From: CAZYZQ01 sp964652075 | GTDB lineage: Bacteria; Bacillota; Clostridia; Oscillospirales; Oscillospiraceae | DNA length: 5,030 nucleotides | Direction of reading: 5' to 3' | NCBI GenBank assembly: GCA_964652075.1 | Contig: CAZYZQ010000129.1 | Coordinates: 1 to 5,030 of the forward strand | Notes under the pieces: model-generated | What the model was told of the DNA's origin: nothing | Databases searched by the model: none | What the model saw: the letters and a program-made list of their open reading frames with translations, nothing else | Shown: positions 1 through 4,992 of the stretch, in pieces | Numbering within the stretch: position 1 is the first letter of the stretch | Layout: each line of letters starts with the position of its first letter | Translations under genes and position numbers: made by a program

Positions 1-516
1 AAGGTCTGCGCCAACCGCGATATCTTGGGGGAGCTTCTACCTGTAGACTGCATCGAATATGCCAGGCAGTGGCGCGCACTGATCGGCACGCCGGACGCTG
101 TGATCCGTTGGGACGTGTCGGACGACACACTTTCCATGCTGCATGATGTCTACCAGATCGACGCCACGCCCGATGCGCTCTGGAACGGCCTGACAAGTAC
201 GCTTGTCGGCTACCAAGCGCTCGCCGCGCAGGGCGCGCTGGCGTTCTCCACCTCCTACCGCGGCGACGCGCCGGGGCAGATGCTGCTGCTCGTCTACGGG
301 CGAGGCGAGTCGCGCACGACCTGTGCCGTGACCTTCCTGCCGAACGAGTCCGGCTGCATCGACGTGTCGGTCACTCCCCTGCCCTACACCGGTAACGAGG
401 TCGCCGCGCGCTATCTCGGTGAAGAATCCTCCATTGACTGGGACAGCCTCGACGGTTCCGGGGTGCCGGAGGAGCCGATGCGGTGGCTGCTCGAGCAGGG
501 CGAGATCGTATCCTGA
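1..516 (+). CDS. Unrecognised protein, 3' end of a gene that begins upstream
   Basis: The frame is open from base 1 to a TGA at 514-516 (171 residues visible). A TTG at 25 could be taken as a start, but nothing resembling a ribosome binding site precedes it and the frame reads on through the window edge, so the true start is probably outside. The visible part is acidic, with no clear signal peptide or membrane segment. It has a central hydrophobic strand-like stretch (QMLLLVYGRG) and a Pro/Gly-rich C-terminal region with VTPLPYTGNEVAARYLGEES. I do not recognise the family and no function is assigned. The strand choice is supported by the strong plus-strand terminator 10 bases after the stop and by the Arg/His-rich, implausible composition of the opposite-strand frame. 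Confidence 0.7.
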   Translation, partial: KVCANRDILGELLPVDCIEYARQWRALIGTPDAVIRWDVSDDTLSMLHDVYQIDATPDALWNGLTSTLVGYQALAAQGALAFSTSYRGDAPGQMLLLVYGRGESRTTCAVTFLPNESGCIDVSVTPLPYTGNEVAARYLGEESSIDWDSLDGSGVPEEPMRWLLEQGEIVS

Positions 517-526
517 ACATAGCATC

Positions 527-556
527 AATCCCGCCCGGTATCGGGCGGGATTTTTT
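527..556 (+). terminator. Rho-independent terminator after the first gene
   Basis: An 11-bp perfect stem (527-537 with 542-552, core TCCCGCCCG/CGGGCGGGA) with a GTAT loop, running into a six-T tract at 551-556. It lies 10 bases past the stop codon at 516 and only about 10 bases before the next promoter, so it separates the first gene from the regulator operon. Confidence 0.93.
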
Positions 557-566
557 CAATTGCATA

Positions 567-595
567 TTGACAAGGATCTTTGTCAGCGCTATCAT
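567..595 (+). promoter_or_regulatory. Sigma-A promoter of the HTH/DUF3169 operon
   Basis: A perfect -35 box TTGACA (567-572) and a -10 box TATCAT (590-595) are separated by exactly 17 bases. Transcription would start near 602, giving a leader of about 55 nt before the ATG at 657. The -35 box is embedded in one palindrome and the predicted start point in another, which suggests repression of this promoter. Confidence 0.85.
568..585. promoter_or_regulatory. Probable operator O1 for the adjacent HTH regulator
   Basis: TGACAAGGATCTTTGTCA: 6-bp perfect inverted half-sites (TGACAA/TTGTCA) around a 6-bp centre. It covers five bases of the -35 box and most of the spacer, so a bound protein would exclude RNA polymerase. 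Assignment to the downstream regulator is inferred from position and from recurrence of the same motif twice more before that gene. Confidence 0.7.
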
Positions 596-600
596 AGTGA

Positions 601-618
601 TGACAAGAATCATTGTCA
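601..618. promoter_or_regulatory. Probable operator O2 for the adjacent HTH regulator
   Basis: TGACAAGAATCATTGTCA: the same 6-bp half-sites and 6-bp centre as the site at 568. It begins 33 bp after that site, about three helical turns, which puts both on a similar face of the DNA. It overlaps the predicted transcription start. Confidence 0.7.
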
Positions 619-621
619 TTT

Positions 622-639
622 TGACAGGAATTCTTTTCA
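622..639. promoter_or_regulatory. Degenerate operator-like site O3
   Basis: TGACAGGAATTCTTTTCA: one half-site keeps five of six bases (TGACAG) and the other is weaker (TTTTCA), around a palindromic GAATTC centre. It begins 21 bp (two helical turns) after the site at 601 and lies just before the ribosome binding site. A weaker third binding site is plausible; alone it would not be convincing. Confidence 0.45.
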
Positions 640-656
640 AAAGGAGGCAGATGCAT

Positions 657-866
657 ATGCCACTCTATAATCATCTCAAGGAGTACCGCGCGCGGCTCGG
701 GGTGAACCAGCAGCAGCTGGGCGCGATGGTCGGCGCGTCCCGCCAGACCATCAGTCTGATTGAGCGCGGCGACTACTCCCCCTCCGTCACGCTGGCGCTG
801 AAGCTCGCAAGGGCCTGCGGCGCCACGGTGGAGGAATTATTTTCCTATGAGGAGGATGCAACATGA
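657..866 (+). CDS. Small Xre/Cro-type helix-turn-helix transcriptional regulator
   Basis: A 69-residue protein that is almost entirely one HTH_3/Cro-C1 domain. Helix 2 is around residues 18-26 (NQQQLGAMVG) and the recognition helix around 28-36, with the hallmark SRQTISLIERGDYSPS at 29-43, followed by LALKLARACGATVEELF and an acidic tail. This matches the short stand-alone regulators of Firmicutes that usually control themselves and a neighbouring membrane-protein gene. Start choice: AAGGAGG at 641-647 lies 9 bases from the ATG at 657 but only 3 from the in-frame ATG at 651, so 657 is preferred. The stop overlaps the next start (ATGA, 863-866), implying translational coupling. Three operator-like palindromes upstream point to negative autoregulation. 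Acts in the cytoplasm on DNA, probably as a dimer. The inducing signal is unknown. Confidence 0.93.
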   Translation: MPLYNHLKEYRARLGVNQQQLGAMVGASRQTISLIERGDYSPSVTLALKLARACGATVEELFSYEEDAT

Positions 867-1642
867 AACAAAAAACCAGCAAAAAGACACTCGTCATTTT
901 CTTTCTGGTGCTGGCGGCGTGTCTGGTCGCGGGCTTCTTTACCGGTTTCGGCATCGCGCGGGTCGAGGACGCCGTCGCGGTCTGGCAGCAGCGGCTGGCG
1001 GAGAATGCGGCAGCGTTTCTGATTGCGCTGTTTGCGCTCTTCGCGGTGTACAACGCCGTCCTCTGCGGCGGGGCGCTGCTGTCGCTGCGCACGACGCGCA
1101 AACAGGTTGCCCGCTGGGACGGGGAGGACGAAACCGCAATCGAGCAGATTGAGCGGCGGCTGAATCTGCCGCTGCTGCTGCCGAACATCGCCATCATTCT
1201 CAACGCGGCGGGTTTTCTCACCCTTGTGGAGGTTTCGTCGATGAAATCCGTCTCGCCCAAGCTCGGCGGGATCGTGATGCTCTGCACGATTCTGGTGTAT
1301 TTTCTGTCTTTTGCCGCCTACATGGTCGCCTCGAACCGTGTCGTGAATCTGGAAAAACAGCTCAACCCCGAAAAGCGCGGCAGCGTGTTCGAGTTCCGCT
1401 TCAACAAGCACTGGTACGAAAGCTGCGACGAGGCCGAGCGGCAGATGACCGGCCGCGCATGCCTCTCCGCCTACAAGGCGTCGCAGTACGCCTGCCTTGC
1501 GTGCTGGATTGTCAGTATGATCTGCCAGTTCCTTCTGAAGACGGGCGTCCTGCCGATCCTGCTCGTGTGCGCGATCTGGCTGGCCCAGACCCTCGCCTAC
1601 TTCCGCGCGTGCATGAAGCTTGAGGGCAGGAAGGCGCGGTGA
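863..1642 (+). CDS. DUF3169-like six-segment membrane protein
   Basis: 259 residues with six hydrophobic segments, at about 9-31, 48-75, 103-122, 134-156, 208-226 and 228-248. A charged cytoplasmic-type stretch (residues 76-100) lies between segments 2 and 3. The conserved-looking block between segments 4 and 5 contains LNPEKRGSVFEFRFNKHW followed by SCDEAERQ and AYKAS. This block, the length and the place next to a small Xre regulator fit my knowledge of the DUF3169 family, whose function is not established; the match is from memory. GGAGG at 851-855, 7 bases before the ATG, lies inside the end of the regulator gene, so the two are co-transcribed and coupled. No transporter or enzyme motif is evident. 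Possible roles include envelope-stress or antimicrobial-peptide response, but that is only inferred from similar HTH/membrane pairs. Confidence 0.8.
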   Translation: MKQKTSKKTLVIFFLVLAACLVAGFFTGFGIARVEDAVAVWQQRLAENAAAFLIALFALFAVYNAVLCGGALLSLRTTRKQVARWDGEDETAIEQIERRLNLPLLLPNIAIILNAAGFLTLVEVSSMKSVSPKLGGIVMLCTILVYFLSFAAYMVASNRVVNLEKQLNPEKRGSVFEFRFNKHWYESCDEAERQMTGRACLSAYKASQYACLACWIVSMICQFLLKTGVLPILLVCAIWLAQTLAYFRACMKLEGRKAR

Positions 1643-1716
1643 TACGGCTCCAAATGTCCATGTCAGCTGGAATTGCCCTTGTCCTGCATCGCATCCCCGA
1701 TAGACGTTGGGCCGTA
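1643..1716. repeat. Possible structured element with terminal inverted repeats
   Basis: This 74-base piece starts at the base after the membrane-protein stop codon. Its ends pair: TACGGC-T-CCAA (1643-1653) with TTGGGCCGTA (1707-1716), a 10-bp stem with one bulged T. GTC (1656-1658) can also pair with GAC (1703-1705). The interior holds the palindrome CAGCTG (1664-1669) and GCATCGCATC. It could be a small palindromic intergenic repeat or a structured RNA on either strand. Short open frames across it look spurious. A chance inverted repeat remains possible. Confidence 0.35.
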
Positions 1717-1756
1717 GGGCGGTGCAGCTTTCACACAATTTACTGACGCAGAAATT

Positions 1757-1791
1757 CCCCGCCCGGAGAAGCAGCGCTTCTCCGGGCGGGG
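1757..1791. terminator. Long GC-rich terminator hairpin between convergent genes
   Basis: A 16-bp stem (1757-1772 with 1776-1791, CCCCGCCCGGAGAAGC pairing with its complement) and a three-base AGC loop. On the plus strand it runs into TTCTGTTCT; on the minus strand into AATTTC. It lies 11 bases past the minus-strand stop at 1803 and 114 bases past the plus-strand stop at 1642, so it probably ends both converging transcripts. The U-tracts are weak on both sides. Confidence 0.75.
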
Positions 1792-1802
1792 TTCTGTTCT
1801 GC

Positions 1803-2207
1803 TTACTTGCGGAACGTCGTCTGCGCGCGCAGGATGCCGGGGAAGGTCACGTCCTCGGGCAGCCAGCAGAGCATCGTCAGGCGGTAGTCGCCCGGGGCGA
1901 GATCCGCCACCGACGTAAAGTCCGCCGTCACCTCGCGCAGGACGGTCGCGGTGCCGTCCGCGTCCAGCTGTTCGAGGCGGTACCATGTGTACCACTCGAC
2001 CGGCTCTTCGCAGACAAGCTGCGCACCGTCCGCCGTGACCTCGAGCGTCACGCCGCAGTCCGCCGCGTCGCGCAGCTGCTCTGTCCGCGCCGCAAGCTCC
2101 GTAAGATTTGCCTCCGCGTCATTATGCGGCGCCGCAACCGCCGAGACAAGCAGCGTCAGCGCAACGACGACCACAACCGCCAGGCCGATCCATTTCCCTT
2201 TTTTCAT
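1803..2207 (-). CDS. Membrane-anchored extracellular protein, short paralog of the upstream gene
   Basis: 134 residues: a basic start (MKKGKW), one hydrophobic segment at about 7-26, then an extracellular domain. No lipobox cysteine follows the hydrophobic stretch, so it is either an N-terminal anchor or a signal peptide cleaved near AVAA. Residues 31-128 align almost without gaps to residues 31-127 of the 381-aa neighbour (roughly 70 percent identical by eye), including WYRLEQLDA, the stretch YRLTMLCWLPEDVTFPGILR and cysteines at 51, 66 and 114. The protein then stops after TFRK, where the long paralog continues for 250 residues. The beta-rich pattern ending in PGDYRLTM suggests an Ig-like fold (inference). 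Start: GGGAGG at 2220-2215 is 7 bases from the ATG at 2207; an ATG five codons earlier would start inside that site. Function unknown. Confidence 0.85.
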   Translation of the reverse strand: MKKGKWIGLAVVVVVALTLLVSAVAAPHNDAEANLTELAARTEQLRDAADCGVTLEVTADGAQLVCEEPVEWYTWYRLEQLDADGTATVLREVTADFTSVADLAPGDYRLTMLCWLPEDVTFPGILRAQTTFRK

Positions 2208-2285
2208 TGCAATTCCTCCCATGAACGCAGCATCAGATTACTACTTTTTGCTCCCCATCTATGTGGGTAGCTTCTTTCTACCTGT

Positions 2286-2314
2286 ATGATACACCGCGGG
2301 TATTCATTTGTCAA
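2286..2314 (-). promoter_or_regulatory. Promoter of the short paralog
   Basis: On the minus strand, TTGACA (2314-2309), a 17-base spacer and TATCAT (2291-2286). Transcription would begin near 2279 and give a leader of about 70 nt. The leader can form an imperfect 8-bp hairpin (GCTACCCA with TGGGGAGC, 2271-2250) of unknown meaning. The promoter starts 28 bases past the long paralog's stop. Confidence 0.8.
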
Positions 2315-2341
2315 TACCGTTTTGCAAAAATTCCGGATTTT

Positions 2342-3487
2342 TTATTGCGCCGGGAGGTCAAATTCCACAGGCACGCCCTCCCACACAAGGCGATAGTGCC
2401 CGGCGGGCAGGTCGCCGTAGAGCCAGTGAATCCCACACGTTTTTTCCTCTGTTTTGCCGCTGCCGAGAGAATACCCCAACGATGTAAAGCCCCAATCGTA
2501 GGGAACAAGATACCACTCCCCCGCCACCTGCACGTGCAAAATGGCGCTGTAACCATAGTCCCAGGGATGCGCGCCGTGATTCGTCAGGGTAAACGTAACC
2601 ACTTCCTCATTCGCTTCCACCAGCTCCGCGGTGATCTCCGCCGGCGGCTCCGGCTCCGGCGCGGGCGCGAGCCACTCGGTCCGCCAGCCGTCCGGCGTCT
2701 GCGCCAGCTGTCGAATGCAGGGCATGTAGCAGATCCCCCGCGGGTTCTGCAGCGTGGTGTCATCCAGCGGCCCGGCCTCCGCCGCCCAGCGCTCAAAGTC
2801 GAAGTCAAATTGATAGGCTTCCCCCTCCTCAGTCAGCAAGAAGCCATTCGCCAGCAGGTACCTGGTCACGTACGGCTCTTCGTCCTTGTAGCACTTGATT
2901 CCATAAACCATCTGATCCGTCGACACGGAAACAGAATCGACCGGCCAGATTGCAGTATTGCAGAGCGCCTCCAATAGCGACGCGCTCTGCGCCGGGGTCA
3001 GATCGTAGCTTGTGCGCATTTGCTGCGCGCCGTCCCATGTCAGCAGCGCAACCCGCGCATCCTCGCCGCCGAACAGGCGATTTTTGCCGAGCGTAAACGC
3101 CGACTCCGCGCGGAGGATGCCGGGGAAGGTCACATCCTCGGGCAGCCAGCAGAGCATTGTCAGCCGGTACTCGCCCGGCGTCAGGCCGTCGGTGGAAAAG
3201 GCCGCCTTCTCCTCGCGCAGTGTGGTCACATCGCCATTCGCGTCCAGCTGCTCGAGCCGGTACCAGTTGTACCAGTCAACCGGCTGCTCGCAGCGAAGCT
3301 GTGCGCCGTCTTCCGTGATCTCGAGCGTCACGCCGCACGCTTTTGCGTCGCGCAGCTGCGCCGTCCGCGCCGCCAACTCCTCGAGATTGGCATCCGAGTC
3401 GTTGCGCGGCAGCGCAATCGCCAAAACGGCCACGAGCAGCACGACCGCGAGCATCGCTGCAACCCAAATCCATTTCCCTTTCTTCAT
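2342..3487 (-). CDS. Membrane-anchored extracellular protein with C-terminal bacterial Ig-like domain
   Basis: 381 residues. Order: basic N-terminus and one hydrophobic anchor (about 7-26); a module at 31-132 shared with the short paralog (PGEYRLTMLCWLPEDVTF at 104-121); a middle region at about 144-240 with alternating strands and DFDFERWAAEA; a Pro/Glu linker at 274-284 (APAPEPEPPAE); and a C-terminal Ig-like domain at 285-377. The last shows VVTFTLTNHGAHPWDYG, GEWYLVP, YGDLPAGHYRLVWEG, the pattern of Ig-like domains common in Firmicutes surface proteins (family assignment from memory). No catalytic motif is seen, so a sensing or binding role outside the membrane is likely but unproved. Start: GGGAGGGG at 3500-3493 sits 5 bases before the ATG at 3487; the frame is open further upstream, but those codons lie beyond the binding site and largely in the promoter. 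No convincing terminator follows, so read-through into the short paralog is possible. Confidence 0.88.
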   Translation of the reverse strand: MKKGKWIWVAAMLAVVLLVAVLAIALPRNDSDANLEELAARTAQLRDAKACGVTLEITEDGAQLRCEQPVDWYNWYRLEQLDANGDVTTLREEKAAFSTDGLTPGEYRLTMLCWLPEDVTFPGILRAESAFTLGKNRLFGGEDARVALLTWDGAQQMRTSYDLTPAQSASLLEALCNTAIWPVDSVSVSTDQMVYGIKCYKDEEPYVTRYLLANGFLLTEEGEAYQFDFDFERWAAEAGPLDDTTLQNPRGICYMPCIRQLAQTPDGWRTEWLAPAPEPEPPAEITAELVEANEEVVTFTLTNHGAHPWDYGYSAILHVQVAGEWYLVPYDWGFTSLGYSLGSGKTEEKTCGIHWLYGDLPAGHYRLVWEGVPVEFDLPAQ

Positions 3488-3530
3488 GGCAACCCCTCCC
3501 GCAGTCAACAGACATCTTTTTTCTACCTTC

Positions 3531-3559
3531 ATTCTACGCCCGCGGAAGACTCTTGTCAA
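3531..3559 (-). promoter_or_regulatory. Promoter of the 381-aa Ig-like protein gene
   Basis: On the minus strand, TTGACA (3559-3554), a 17-base spacer and TAGAAT (3536-3531). The predicted start is near 3524, about 37 bases before the ATG at 3487. It lies back to back with the plus-strand promoter at 3577. Confidence 0.8.
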
Positions 3560-3576
3560 CAGTTATTTCCCATAAT

Positions 3577-3605
3577 TTGCAAAATGCTGCACTTCGTGGT
3601 ATGAT
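3577..3605 (+). promoter_or_regulatory. Promoter of the P-loop kinase-like gene
   Basis: TTGCAA (3577-3582), a 17-base spacer and TATGAT (3600-3605), with an extended -10 TG at 3597-3598. The predicted start is near 3612, leaving a leader of only about 20 nt that consists mostly of the ribosome binding site. Confidence 0.75.
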
Positions 3606-3632
3606 ACAGGAAACAGGTTGGAGGTGCGGCGT

Positions 3633-4133
3633 ATGAAAACGCTCTATCTGATCGGTGGGCCGATGGGGGTCGGCAAGACGGCGGTCTGCCAGGCGCTCAA
3701 GCATCAGCTGCCGAACGCCGTCTTTCTGGACGGCGACTGGTGTTGGGATGCCGACCCTTTTCAGGTGACGGGCGAGACAAAATCCATGGTTCTGGAGAAT
3801 ATTCGCTTTCTACTCAGGCAATTTCTGCGGTGCAGCGCCTATGAAAATGTAATCTTCTGTTGGGTGCTGCACCAGCCGGAGATCTGGAACGACATTCTGA
3901 CAACGCTTGACACAACCGGCTGCGCCGTGCGGCGGGTGAAGCTGCTCTGCTCCGAAGACGCACTGCGCGACCGCCTTTCGCGCGACATCGCCCTTGGCAT
4001 CCGCCAGCCGGACATCATCCCGCGCGCCCTTGCCTATCTGCCGCTCTATGCCCAGATCGACGCGGAGGCGGTCGACACCAGTGAAAAAAGTGTGGAAGCC
4101 GTCGTGCGGGAAATTCTTCAACCGCACAAATAA
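3633..4133 (+). CDS. Small P-loop NTPase of the nucleotide/small-molecule kinase type
   Basis: 166 residues. It begins with a beta strand and a clear Walker A motif, GPMGVGKT (residues 9-16 with the preceding Gly). A second strand then leads to FLDGDWCWD (31-39), the acidic substrate/Mg site typical of AAA_33, shikimate-kinase-like and chloramphenicol-phosphotransferase-like kinases. A hydrophobic strand, ENVIFCWVLH (71-80), holds the Walker B position, without a classical DD/DE. LCSEDALRDRLSRD (105-118) matches the strand plus Arg-rich lid helix of such kinases, and VDTS (147-150) their usual last strand. The protein would be a soluble cytoplasmic phosphotransferase; the substrate cannot be told from sequence. 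Start: GGAGG at 3620-3624, 8 bases before the ATG at 3633. An in-frame TTG at 3618 overlaps that site and is rejected. Monocistronic, with its own promoter and terminator. Confidence 0.88.
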   Translation: MKTLYLIGGPMGVGKTAVCQALKHQLPNAVFLDGDWCWDADPFQVTGETKSMVLENIRFLLRQFLRCSAYENVIFCWVLHQPEIWNDILTTLDTTGCAVRRVKLLCSEDALRDRLSRDIALGIRQPDIIPRALAYLPLYAQIDAEAVDTSEKSVEAVVREILQPHK

Positions 4134-4168
4134 AAAGCACTCGGAACAGTCTAGTTCCGAGTGCTTTT
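4133..4168. terminator. Bidirectional terminator between convergent genes
   Basis: A perfect 15-bp stem, AAAAGCACTCGGAAC (4133-4147) with its complement (4154-4168), around the loop AGTCTA. It has an A-tract on the left and a T-tract on the right, so it works as a U-tract terminator on either strand. It starts at the last base of the kinase stop codon and lies 31 bases past the stop of the minus-strand gene at 4199. Confidence 0.92.
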
Positions 4169-4198
4169 CCCCTGTCGCGGCCATGCACGAAACGGCCT

Positions 4199-4992
4199 CT
4201 ATTCCTCAGGCTCCGGCAATGTAAACCAGACCTCGTACACCGGCGATCGCACGTCCAGATTCTCGGGCGGCTGCCCATCCTGCAACGGATACAGGATCAA
4301 GACCTCCTCGTCCGGCGTCACCCACGCCCCGCGCGGGGCGCGAAAATCGGCGCGTACCTGCCCTTCTCCTGGCGACGCTGTGACGGTTTCAAGTTGACCA
4401 TAATATTTTGCTATCCTCGCTTTGCGGGGTGCAGGTCTGAAACGCTTTCCCGGCGTGGGGTAGTACCGCTTTCCGTTCACTACCGCGCAGCGCTCGTCCA
4501 GCTCGTGTTCCTCGCGCAGCGCGTCCAGTGTCGTGCGCCAGCCCTCCGCACCGGTGACGCTGCCGTTGTCGCGGAGAATTGCGCCGGAACGAACCTGGTA
4601 TTCTTCCAACCATCGGACTTCATACAGGTCGAGCACCACATGCGTCTGATACGCAAGGCCATGCGGCCGTTTTGGCACCCCTTCCGGCACATGGATCAGA
4701 ATCTCGCGCCCTTCGAGCACCGACTGTCCGTCGAGTACCTCTTCGACGCGCCAAAGGAGGCAGTTCTCCGGTGCATCGCCCTCGGCCGGAACCGCGACAA
4801 CGAGCGCCTCCCCCCCCCCCCAAAAATCCCCCTCCTCAGTCCCCCAATCCCCCCTCTTTCCCCCCCCCAGAAAGCTCCATCCTCAGTCAGCCAATACGCG
4901 CTCTTTCGCCGATCCACCGTCCAAACAAGGCCAAACAGGATCGCAGCCGCCAGCACAACGCCGCCCAGCGCGGCGAGCAGCCATTTTCTCAT
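4199..4992 (-). CDS. Single-pass membrane-anchored protein of unknown function, frame broken (probable assembly error)
   Basis: The 5' part starts at the ATG at 4992, with AGGAG (5005-5001) 8 bases upstream. It encodes a short basic start, one hydrophobic segment (residues 5-25, LLAALGGVVLAAAILFGLVW) and then RRKSAYWLTEDGAFWG. The frame then fails in a C-rich stretch. The 3' part, readable from about 4810 down to the stop at 4199, gives EALVVAVPAEGDAPENCLLW and continues to an acidic C-terminus (TLPEPEE). The GTG at 4720 is a possible start for a fragment but lies mid-domain. Within the C-rich stretch the second frame reads KRGDWGTEEGDFWG, a blurred copy of KSAYWLTEDGAFWG, offset by 47 bp. 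Removing 47 bp joins both parts into 248 residues without a stop. No known domain is recognised. It is probably extracytoplasmic like the other two anchored proteins here. If the break is real, the gene is a pseudogene. Confidence 0.75.
4811..4916. repeat. Imperfect 47-bp tandem duplication with C-runs, probably a sequence artefact
   Basis: Bases 4822-4869 align without gaps to 4869-4916 (35 of 48 match by hand count). In 11 of the 13 mismatches the left copy has C, whatever base (A, G or T) the right copy has. Runs of 12 C (4810-4821) and 9 C (4860-4868) flank the left copy. On the coding (minus) strand this is one-way replacement by G. The 47-bp offset shifts the frame of the gene that contains it. 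Confidence 0.8.

Noticed and set aside
37..528. Long minus-strand open frame opposite the first gene
   Set aside because: Arg/His/Gly-rich composition typical of a GC-rich antisense shadow, no ribosome binding site, and the terminator at 527-556 fits the plus-strand gene.
601..620. Fur-like or other metal-regulator box (contains AATCATT)
   Set aside because: The repeat is better described as TGACAA-N6-TTGTCA, seen twice exactly, and it does not fit the 19-bp Fur or the PerR consensus. No iron or manganese gene is nearby. Not fully excluded.
845..1738. 297-aa minus-strand open frame opposite the DUF3169-like gene
   Set aside because: Its composition (runs of R, H, Q) is that of a shadow. The plus frame has coherent membrane segments, a ribosome binding site and coupling to the regulator.
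2250..2271. Imperfect 8-bp hairpin in the leader of the short paralog, considered as a riboswitch or attenuator
   Set aside because: Only one small stem with a mismatch, no U-tract on the minus strand, and no known riboswitch core; left as a remark in the promoter entry.
2326..2343. AAAAATTCCGGATTTTTT considered as the terminator of the 381-aa protein gene
   Set aside because: The stem is almost all A-T with a T-T mismatch around a 6-base palindrome that leaves no proper loop, too weak to call.
2261..2977. Plus-strand open frame opposite the C-terminal part of the Ig-like protein
   Set aside because: Arg-rich shadow with no start signal; the minus frame carries recognisable domain motifs and a promoter.
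3618..3632. TTG at 3618 as start of the kinase-like protein
   Set aside because: It overlaps the GGAGG ribosome binding site at 3620-3624; the ATG at 3633 has ideal spacing and begins at the first beta strand of the P-loop fold.
4811..4870. Diversity-generating retroelement variable region or G-quadruplex on the minus strand
   Set aside because: DGR mutagenesis changes template adenines to any base, whereas here A, G and T all become the same base. No reverse transcriptase or template repeat is present. The G-runs are more simply explained as base-calling artefact.
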